Of a stretch of 5,474 nt of DNA, positions 1 to 4,879 are shown piece after piece. Source of the DNA: Candidatus Bathyarchaeota archaeon. Lineage in GTDB: Archaea > Thermoproteota > Bathyarchaeia > EX4484-135 > B24-G1. Where the stretch lies: positions 1-5,474 of the forward strand of contig QMYG01000048.1 of the NCBI GenBank assembly GCA_003662535.1. Reading direction: 5' to 3'. The first letter of the stretch is position 1. The number at the start of each line of letters is the position of its first letter. Both the position numbers and the translations under genes were made by a program. Below the pieces are notes generated by a model. The model was not told the DNA's origin, ran no database searches, and saw only the letters and a program-made list of their open reading frames with translations.

Positions 1-387
1 AAGCGTCTCCTTATAATACTCTATTTTCCGCTTATACTTCTCTATGGCTTCAGAGCTGAGGAGTATGTGCCCACAGCTCCTGCAGGTAGACCTAAGAAGG
101 TCGTAAATCACACCAGCAAACTCCACATGAATAACAGGAGTCGCCAACTCAATATGCCCGAAGTGCCCCGGACAGCGGACAGCAGTGTTGCCGCAGGTCT
201 GGCACCTCTGCCTAGGCTCTAGGGTTCCCAGCCTACCATCCATTAGGCCGGAAGTTACGGGCATCCCGCTCTCGTCGTAGGTGTCGGCTGTCTGCACCTC
301 AACGACGGAGATACGCCTAATCATCTGTGGGGAGAGAACCTCGAAGCGGATGTGGTCTATAATCTTGTGGGGGATTTCCTCCGACAT
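1..387 (-). CDS. rpoA1: DNA-directed RNA polymerase subunit A', N-terminal part (partial, runs off left edge)
   Basis: This is the start of the largest catalytic subunit of archaeal RNA polymerase (counterpart of the N-terminal part of Rpb1/beta'), which forms the clamp and, further on, the active centre. I translated the reverse complement: 129 codons open to the window edge, beginning MSEEIPHKIIDHIRFEVLSP. The first clamp zinc site is seen as C62, C65, C72 and H75 (CQTC...CPGH, followed by FGHIEL), and C102/C105 (CRSCGH) begin the second cysteine set. Both are hallmarks of the Rpb1/A' N-terminus. The ATG at 387 is supported by an AAGGAGAGGG ribosome-binding site 7 nt upstream, inside the end of rpoB, and by the 2-nt gap after the rpoB stop. 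It is cotranscribed with rpoB. The catalytic NADFDGD motif lies outside the window. The family assignment is secure. Confidence 0.97.
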   Translation of the reverse strand, partial: MSEEIPHKIIDHIRFEVLSPQMIRRISVVEVQTADTYDESGMPVTSGLMDGRLGTLEPRQRCQTCGNTAVRCPGHFGHIELATPVIHVEFAGVIYDLLRSTCRSCGHILLSSEAIEKYKRKIEYYKETL

Positions 388-389
388 CT

Positions 390-3300
390 TCAAGCCCTCT
401 CCTTAATTCTTAATCTCGGGAGGATGCAGAGGCTCATAAGCTCCTGAAGGAGCAGCTTGAAGGCGTAGGAGACGAGGACGGGGGTTATTTGTCCCTTGTC
501 CCCGCAGAAGGAGCACATATAACGCCTCTGCCTCTGGTCGTAGTAGCCGAAGAAGCCGCACTTCTCACAGACATACAGGATATATTTGTCCGACTCTTCG
601 AGGAGCCTGTCCTTGAGGAGCATCGCCGCACCATGCCCGATGAGGCAGTCCCTCTCCATCTCGCCGAACCTCAGGCCTCCGCCCCTCGCCCTGCCCTCAG
701 TCGGCTGTCTGGTCAGCATCTGCACCTGGCCACGTGCACGGGCGTGCATCTTGTCCGCAACCATGTGGTGGAGCTTCTGGTAGTAGACTATGCCTATGAA
801 GATGTCAGCCGTGAACTTCTGGCCCGTTCTGCCGTCATACATGACCTCCCTACCAGAGTAGCTGAAGCCTAGGTCAATCAACGCCTGCTTCAAGGACTCA
901 ACGCTCTCCCCTGTGAAGGGAGTCCCGTCCACAGGTCTACCCCTCATAGCCGCAACCTTGCCAGCAATCGACTCGATGAACTGCCCAATGGTCATACGTG
1001 ACGGTATCGCATGCGGATTGATGATTATGTCTGGCACTATGCCGTCCGGCGTGAAGGGTAGGTCCTCTTGGGGAACAATCATCCCTATGACGCCTTTCTG
1101 TCCATGACGGGAGGCGAACTTGTCTCCAAGCTCTGGTATGCGTGGGTCTCTGACACGAACCTTCGCAATCGTGTAGCCCTCTCCCGAGTCCGCAAGGAAA
1201 ACTGCATCGACGATTCCCTTCTCGGTCGGCCTAAGGCTGACGGAGGTGTCCCTGACCATGGCGCTCTTCAGCTCAAACTCCTTATACTCCTCCATGAACC
1301 TCGGAGGGCTAACCCTGCCTACGAGGACATCCCCACCCTCAACCTTCGCTTCCACGCTCACAATGCCGTCCTGCTCCAGAAGCCTGTAGTACTTCTCCCC
1401 ACGATAGCCCCTGAGCCCCGGCTCAGGTATGGTGAACTTGTCCTTCTGGCCCATAGCGTATTGTCGGCATTCAGCGGTGTAGATTCTGTAGAAGGTAGAC
1501 CTGCCCAAGCCACGCTCAATCGCCGCCTTGTTGAAGATGAGTGCGTCCTCCATGTTGTAGCCCTCGTAGGAGATGACAGCCACGACACAGTTCTGCCCGG
1601 AGGGCCTGTCGTTATAGCCGATAAGCTCAATCGCCTTCGTCGTTACAAGAGGCTTCTGTGGGTAGTGCAGTATATGCGAGCGTGAATCTGCACGAAGGGC
1701 GTAGTTCGTGGCGAAGAAGCCCAGAGCCTGCTTCGCCATAGCCGCCTCGTAGGAGTTTCTCGGCGACTGATTGTGCTCAGCGTAGGGAATTATGGAGGCG
1801 CAGATGCCTAGAATGCCGTAGGGCGCAAGCTCCACGTGGGTGTGCTCCGGCGTAACCTCGTCGAAGCTCACCGCTATGTAGGCGTTTTCCTCCTCCTCAG
1901 CATCCAAATACTCGACGATACCGTGCCTAACGAGGTCCTCCCACGTCCACTCTCCAGACTTGAGCTTCTCGATGTGCTCCTTCTTGAGCTTCGGGACGCC
2001 GTCTTCGACTATTACGAGGGGCCTGCGAACCCTACCAGCGTCGCAGTTCACGTAAACCTCGTCTCTCGGGCCGTACTCCCCGCTTCTGAAGTAGGCCACG
2101 TTAATCTCGGAGCTTATCTCGCCCTTCCTACGCATGCTCCTAATCTTCTCAGCGAGGGCTTCAGCCTCCTCAGCGGGCACGTAGCCTATGGGTCTACCAT
2201 CCACGAAAATCTTGGCTCCACGAAGCTTCAGCTCGTAGTCAGCCTGCTCTATCGGAACCACGCCGAGGCTGTAAAGCAGGTTCGTGGTCTCTTCAGGGTC
2301 TACCCCAACCGAGAGGCAGGCGAGGAGAGCCAAGTTCTTCACTAGTCCACAGTTCGAGCCTTCAGGAGTCTCGTTGGGGCAGATTCTACCCCAGTGCGTC
2401 GGGTGCAGGTCTCTTGCCTCGAAGTTCGGCTGACTTCTGCTCAGCGGAGACTGCAGCCTACGCAGGTGACTCAGCATGGACAGAAGGTTCGTCCTGTCCA
2501 GAAGCTGGGTTACCCCCACACGCCCCCTGTGCCAGTTTCCAGTTGCGAGAGCGTGCTGGAGCCTGTTCGTGATTATGCTTGGCCGTGTAGCGGCCTTCAC
2601 GGAGAAGTATCTACGCATCCCCATGCGGACGAGCTGATAACGCATATCCTTACAGAGTCTACGGAAGGCTATTCGGAAGAGGTCGGCCAGCAGGGGCCCA
2701 GCAAGCTTCAAACGCTTATTCTTAAAGTGGTCTTTGTCGTCGGGCTTCCTAAGCCCAAGCTTCAACTCGATAATCCTACAAGCCATCTCGCCCAAAAAGA
2801 TGACCTTATCACGCCTCTTATCAGGAGTTCTGCCCAAGTGGGGCAACAAGTTCCTATCCAGAAGCCTCTCAGCCCTCTCCATACGGTATTCTCTCGCCTG
2901 ACCCTGAGCAACCCTATTACCAATATACAAAATAGCCTCCTCAACAGTGTTCACGCCAGCAGACTTAGCAAAGGAAGGCTCCAACTCATCCTGAATAACA
3001 GGGTCCACAGAAACAGCCTCAGCAATCTCCTTATCCGTCTCTACACCCAAAGCCCTCATGAGAATCGGCAAAGGGATCTCAGTGGGCAGGCCAGGCATGG
3101 TAACGTAAATAGCCCCATTAGCCTTCATACGCATCTCTATTCTAGCCCTGAAGCCAACGGTGGACGAGAAGACCTTAGCCTGATAGATTGGGTGGACACG
3201 CTTCTCGTCTACGTCTACGAGGATCCTGTTGGGTGCGAGGTCCTCCATCGCAATCATGACACGCTCCGAGCCGTTAATGATGAAGTAGCCTCCGGGGTCG

Positions 3301-3743
3301 TTTGGGTCTTCGCCTAGCTCGATGAGCTCCTCTGGGCCTAGGCCGTAAAGGGCGCACCGCTTAGACTTCAGCATGATTGGAAGGAAGCCGATAAAGACTT
3401 CCTCCGTCTCTCCCTCCTTGCCATCTATGACTGGGGTCATTTCTAGGTAGATTGGAGCTGCATAAGTGAGGTCTCTTAGCCTTGCTTCCATCGGGAAGAT
3501 CGGCCTAAGCTCCATGGTGTCTATGTCCCTGACGCAGGGCCTGTCTACACGCACGTCTCCAAAAACTATCTTGTAGGGCCTGTCGGGCAGGTCTATCTCC
3601 AGCTCGCCCACGCCCTTAATTACCTCTTTCAGCCCGTGCTCCACGAAGTCGTTGTAGGAGTCTAGGTGCTGGCGAACCAGCCCCTTCTCCTCGAAAAACG
3701 CCTTCAATGCGTAAAACAAGTCCTCATGGGTCAGGGACGACAT
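390..3743 (-). CDS. rpoB: DNA-directed RNA polymerase subunit B (undivided)
   Basis: This is the second-largest catalytic subunit of archaeal RNA polymerase, homologous to Rpb2 and bacterial beta. At 1117 aa it is full length for an unsplit archaeal B subunit. Domains in order: protrusion and lobe (about 20-390), fork region (about 405-470, with VTQLLDRTN and CPNETPEGSNCGLVKN), external domains (about 500-630), hybrid-binding domain (about 640-1010), and anchor/clamp with a zinc ribbon. Visible catalytic-centre residues are E732/D733 in GYNMEDALI, K875 and K883 in GDKFASRHGQKG, and R916 in PSRMTIGQ. The zinc ligands are C1059, C1062, C1077 and C1080. The ATG at 3743 has a GGAGGT site 6 nt upstream. 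rpoA1 follows after 2 nt. In many archaea rpoH precedes rpoB, but here no rpoH is found upstream. Codons for roughly residues 226-350 end mostly in T or G, while the 3' end prefers C or G. I see no frameshift or missing key residue. Confidence 0.99.
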   Translation of the reverse strand: MSSLTHEDLFYALKAFFEEKGLVRQHLDSYNDFVEHGLKEVIKGVGELEIDLPDRPYKIVFGDVRVDRPCVRDIDTMELRPIFPMEARLRDLTYAAPIYLEMTPVIDGKEGETEEVFIGFLPIMLKSKRCALYGLGPEELIELGEDPNDPGGYFIINGSERVMIAMEDLAPNRILVDVDEKRVHPIYQAKVFSSTVGFRARIEMRMKANGAIYVTMPGLPTEIPLPILMRALGVETDKEIAEAVSVDPVIQDELEPSFAKSAGVNTVEEAILYIGNRVAQGQAREYRMERAERLLDRNLLPHLGRTPDKRRDKVIFLGEMACRIIELKLGLRKPDDKDHFKNKRLKLAGPLLADLFRIAFRRLCKDMRYQLVRMGMRRYFSVKAATRPSIITNRLQHALATGNWHRGRVGVTQLLDRTNLLSMLSHLRRLQSPLSRSQPNFEARDLHPTHWGRICPNETPEGSNCGLVKNLALLACLSVGVDPEETTNLLYSLGVVPIEQADYELKLRGAKIFVDGRPIGYVPAEEAEALAEKIRSMRRKGEISSEINVAYFRSGEYGPRDEVYVNCDAGRVRRPLVIVEDGVPKLKKEHIEKLKSGEWTWEDLVRHGIVEYLDAEEEENAYIAVSFDEVTPEHTHVELAPYGILGICASIIPYAEHNQSPRNSYEAAMAKQALGFFATNYALRADSRSHILHYPQKPLVTTKAIELIGYNDRPSGQNCVVAVISYEGYNMEDALIFNKAAIERGLGRSTFYRIYTAECRQYAMGQKDKFTIPEPGLRGYRGEKYYRLLEQDGIVSVEAKVEGGDVLVGRVSPPRFMEEYKEFELKSAMVRDTSVSLRPTEKGIVDAVFLADSGEGYTIAKVRVRDPRIPELGDKFASRHGQKGVIGMIVPQEDLPFTPDGIVPDIIINPHAIPSRMTIGQFIESIAGKVAAMRGRPVDGTPFTGESVESLKQALIDLGFSYSGREVMYDGRTGQKFTADIFIGIVYYQKLHHMVADKMHARARGQVQMLTRQPTEGRARGGGLRFGEMERDCLIGHGAAMLLKDRLLEESDKYILYVCEKCGFFGYYDQRQRRYMCSFCGDKGQITPVLVSYAFKLLLQELMSLCILPRLRIKERA
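395..404 (-). promoter_or_regulatory. Ribosome-binding site of rpoA1 inside the rpoB 3' end
   Basis: The minus strand reads AAGGAGAGGG, complementary to the 3' end of archaeal 16S rRNA, 7 nt before the rpoA1 ATG. It lies within the last codons of rpoB, which suits translational coupling of the two polymerase subunits. Confidence 0.75.
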
Positions 3744-3749
3744 AGCACA

Positions 3750-3755
3750 ACCTCC
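3750..3755 (-). promoter_or_regulatory. Ribosome-binding site of rpoB
   Basis: The minus strand reads GGAGGT, ending 6 nt before the ATG at 3743. It fixes the rpoB start and implies a leadered transcript, so the promoter must lie further upstream than the T-rich patch near 3765-3772. Confidence 0.8.
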
Positions 3756-3760
3756 ACTAA

Positions 3761-3782
3761 CTCAATAAAGCCCCTAATTGAG
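3761..3782 (-). repeat. 6-bp inverted repeat (possible hairpin) in the rpoB leader
   Basis: CTCAAT (3761-3766) and ATTGAG (3777-3782) are perfect inverted arms around a 10-nt loop. In the rpoB mRNA the hairpin would end 5 nt before the Shine-Dalgarno sequence, so it could modulate ribosome access or bind a protein as a DNA palindrome. Six base pairs, four of them A-U, make a weak stem, so any function is inference. Confidence 0.4.
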
Positions 3783-3869
3783 CGTTTCCAACCTGAATGT
3801 GGGGAACCACCCTCACCTGATGAAGAACCAAACTCCATAAGCTCAAGAAACCAAGAACACAGAACTCCC

Positions 3870-3883
3870 AATTAAGCTTTACG
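3870..3883 (-). promoter_or_regulatory. Candidate archaeal promoter (BRE/TATA) of the rpoB operon
   Basis: The minus strand reads CGTAAAGCTTAATT, resembling an A-rich BRE followed by a TATA element. A start about 25 nt downstream, near 3849, would give a leader of roughly 100 nt containing the inverted repeat and ribosome-binding site. Another TATA-like stretch at 3989-4000 would imply a leader of over 200 nt. The sequence alone cannot choose between them. Confidence 0.3.
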
Positions 3884-3986
3884 ACCAAACCACAACCAAC
3901 AAACAAAACAAAGCCAAACAAAAGAAAAACAAAAACAACAAAACCCCGCAGAAAAACCACACCCAACAAAAAGCCACACCCAAAAA
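3881..3986. repeat. 106-nt T-free, A/C-rich low-complexity tract
   Basis: The plus strand has no T in 106 consecutive bases: by my count 65 A, 35 C and 6 G. The minus strand is therefore A-free and T/G-rich, with several runs of four or five T. In archaea, U-rich transcripts promote intrinsic termination, so the tract could stop minus-strand transcription coming toward rpoB from the right. It may instead be a mutational product. It is not coding in any frame I find convincing. Confidence 0.8.
3957..3983. repeat. Direct repeat CCACACCCAA, two copies 17 bp apart
   Basis: CCACACCCAA occurs exactly at 3957-3966 and 3974-3983, each preceded by an A-run (AAAAA or AAAAAG). It lies inside the T-free tract, so part of the similarity may be low-complexity chance. 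A tandem protein-binding site is the alternative. Confidence 0.5.
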
Positions 3987-4088
3987 TCGTATAAAAATTA
4001 CACAGATTTTTGGGACAGATCAAGGAAGACTCGAACATAAAACAAGGGGATATGCGCCGATTTTAGAGTTTGCTTAGTGCAGAATAGA

Positions 4089-4096
4089 CTTATTAG
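4089..4096 (+). promoter_or_regulatory. Candidate TATA element for the antitoxin gene
   Basis: CTTATTAG lies about 33-40 nt before the ATG at 4129. Initiation some 25 nt downstream would give a leader of only about 10 nt. A strong Shine-Dalgarno is absent (only GGGT at 4117-4120), which is consistent with near-leaderless archaeal translation. The match to the archaeal TATA consensus is weak. Confidence 0.3.
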
Positions 4097-4128
4097 TGCG
4101 CTGCAATACTTTAGTTGGGTAGACTGCT

Positions 4129-4332
4129 ATGTCTGGACAAGTGGTTCTTCAGGAGCTTAGGCTCGTAAGAAAGAGAATTGAAAGGATAGAAAAATTGTTA
4201 GAAGAACTCCTTGAAAGACTTACAGAAGACACGCTCACCGAAGATGATCTTGAGGCATTAAAAGAGGCTATGCAGGAATATAGGCTTGGACAGACTATAT
4301 CGCTAGAAACTATAAAAGAAAAAGAAGAGTAA
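4129..4332 (+). CDS. RelB-like antitoxin of a type II toxin-antitoxin pair (probable)
   Basis: A 67-aa acidic protein, probably the antitoxin that binds and neutralises the RelE-like toxin encoded downstream. Residues about 6-32 form a strongly predicted helix with leucine/isoleucine heptads (LQELRLVRKRIERIEKLLEELLERL), suited to dimerisation. A TEDDLEALKEAM helix follows, then the tail EYRLGQTISLETI, close to the EYR-G-TIS-EE-style C-terminus of archaeal RelB-type antitoxins, which wraps the toxin. There is no ribbon-helix-helix or helix-turn-helix domain that I can see, so DNA-binding autoregulation is not assured. The ATG at 4129 gives the only sensible full-length start. Codon use is AT-rich (AGA, AAA, GAA, ATA), unlike rpoB, which hints at acquired DNA. 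The call leans partly on the neighbouring toxin. Confidence 0.75.
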   Translation: MSGQVVLQELRLVRKRIERIEKLLEELLERLTEDTLTEDDLEALKEAMQEYRLGQTISLETIKEKEE

Positions 4333-4362
4333 AATTCAATTAGACTTAGAATTGACATTCTT

Positions 4363-4392
4363 AGCTTATTTTAGAATTATTTTGAATTTTTC
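4363..4392 (+). terminator. U-rich archaeal-type terminator candidate after the antitoxin gene
   Basis: About 30 nt after the antitoxin stop, the plus strand carries successive T-runs (TATTTTAG, TATTTTGAATTTTTC) without a strong hairpin, the usual form of archaeal intrinsic termination. If active, it would partly separate antitoxin and toxin transcription. The whole gap 4333-4498 is AT-rich, so this may be background composition. Confidence 0.3.
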
Positions 4393-4423
4393 TACATCTG
4401 CTACGAGTATTGGATATTGGACA

Positions 4424-4465
4424 TTTTTAAAATCTATTTTACCCTCCTAGTGTAGTCTATTTAAG
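4424..4465 (+). promoter_or_regulatory. Candidate promoter(s) of the toxin gene in the antitoxin-toxin gap
   Basis: Two TATA-like elements lie in the gap: TTTTTAAAAT near 4424-4433 and TATTTAAG at 4458-4465. The second would start transcription near 4490, only about 10 nt before the toxin's GTG. The first would give a leader of about 45 nt. Either would allow toxin expression independent of the antitoxin promoter. In such AT-rich DNA, chance matches are common. A tandem TATTGGA repeat sits just upstream at 4408-4421. Confidence 0.3.
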
Positions 4466-4498
4466 TTTTATTTTCCTTTTATTTTTTAGGGATGCGAG

Positions 4499-4759
4499 GT
4501 GAAATTTAGAGTCGAATTATCTAGAAGAGCATATAAATCGCTGAAGAAGCTGCCGAGAAATATCAAACAGGAGATTGTAGAAAAACTGATAGAATTGCAG
4601 ATAACACCTATTCCGAGAGGGGCGTTAAAACTCGGAGGGGCTGAAGATGTCTATAGAATTAGAGTGGGAAAATTCAGAATACTCTACAAGCTAATTGAAG
4701 AGGAGAACGTGATATTAATCTTTAAAATAGAATTGCGGAGGAGGGCGTATAGGAGGTAG
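4499..4759 (+). CDS. relE: RelE/ParE-superfamily toxin (probable mRNA interferase)
   Basis: An 86-aa basic protein of the RelE/ParE fold, at the normal length of the family. Members of the RelE branch cut mRNA in the ribosomal A site, while ParE relatives poison gyrase. Residues 2-20 (strand, then SRRAYKSLKKLP) and the helix to about 33 match the N-terminal hairpin. The family core follows: KLGGAEDVYRIRVGKFRILY (44-63) with R53, R55 and R60, then strand VILIFKIELR and the C-terminal RRRAYRR with R80-R82 and Y84. Archaeal RelE proteins share this KL-G...YR-R-G--R--Y pattern and a terminal R--AY. The start is GTG, with AGGGA (4488-4492) 6 nt upstream. The ATG at 4492 hits a stop after five codons. 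The gene lies 166 nt behind its likely antitoxin and converges on tRNA-Gln, 27 nt away. RNase activity is inferred. Confidence 0.88.
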   Translation: MKFRVELSRRAYKSLKKLPRNIKQEIVEKLIELQITPIPRGALKLGGAEDVYRIRVGKFRILYKLIEEENVILIFKIELRRRAYRR

Positions 4760-4786
4760 TGAATACGACAAGAATTACTTTTTATG

Positions 4787-4861
4787 TGGTAGCCCGGGGG
4801 AGATTCGAACTCCCGCCGGCGGGGCCAAAGCCCGCCATGCTTGCCGCTACACCACCGGGCT
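4787..4861 (-). tRNA. tRNA-Gln, anticodon TTG, with encoded CCA
   Basis: The minus strand folds into a complete cloverleaf. The 7-bp acceptor stem AGCCCGG/CCGGGCT is perfect with an A1-U72 pair; the D stem uses G-U pairs and its loop contains GG; the anticodon stem GCGGG/CCCGC encloses the loop CTTTGGC, giving anticodon TTG (reads CAA). The variable loop is 4 nt, the T stem GGGAG/CTCCC is perfect with loop TTCGAAT, and the discriminator is A (4790). CCA is encoded at 4787-4789. There is no intron. The mature body is 72 nt with about 70% G+C. It begins 18 nt after the oxidoreductase stop on the same strand, so it either has a promoter inside that gene's end or is processed from a shared transcript. 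In most archaea, tRNA-Gln is charged indirectly through Glu-tRNA-Gln and GatDE. Confidence 0.97.
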
Positions 4862-4879
4862 CCGTGTGGTATGGTGTGC

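Larger units (their letters stand above)
3744..4128. other. Divergent intergenic region between rpoB and the antitoxin gene
   Basis: These 385 nt hold no convincing gene. From the rpoB side they contain the rpoB ribosome-binding site, a 6-bp inverted repeat, a short GTGG/CCAC hairpin at 3799-3810, a weak rpoB promoter candidate near 3870-3883, the T-free tract 3881-3986, and an AT-rich segment with a TATA-like stretch near 3989-4000. A minus-strand open frame (3757-4038) crosses the region, but its product is a low-complexity F/V/G/L-rich string caused by the T/G-rich strand. No rpoH-like sequence was found here. Confidence 0.6.

Noticed and set aside
489..3317. Long plus-strand open frames opposite rpoB (for example 1068-1685, 1836-2345 and 2394-3317)
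   Set aside because: They are antisense shadows of a fully conserved gene with biased codons. None shows a recognisable motif or a ribosome-binding site of its own that I could support.
3765..3772. CTTTATTG on the minus strand as the rpoB TATA box
   Set aside because: It would start transcription at about the ATG and exclude the well-placed GGAGGT ribosome-binding site, so it is unlikely to be the main promoter.
3770..3800. Possible origin-recognition-box resemblance (TTGGAAAC followed by GGGG on the minus strand)
   Set aside because: Only a partial match to the archaeal ORB core, without the expected dyad and without further copies in the window, so it cannot be called.
4028..4036. GACTCGAAC resembling a tRNA T-arm, as if a tRNA remnant
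   Set aside because: No acceptor, anticodon or complementary T-stem sequence flanks it. It is a nine-base resemblance only.
3757..4038. Minus-strand open frame of 93 codons upstream of rpoB, where rpoH might be expected
   Set aside because: The product is a low-complexity F/V/G/L/C string created by the T/G-rich strand, with none of the conserved RpoH features. The tract has no T on the other strand, so long open frames arise by composition.
4149..4358. Minus-strand open frame opposite the antitoxin gene
   Set aside because: It is a serine/leucine-rich shadow of the lysine/glutamate-rich helical antitoxin and has no independent support.
4408..4421. Tandem repeat TATTGGA x2 and the direct repeat TTAGAATT (4346-4353, 4371-4378) in the antitoxin-toxin gap
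   Set aside because: Short repeats in strongly AT-rich DNA are expected by chance. No palindrome or multiple spaced copies support an operator or a CRISPR-like array.
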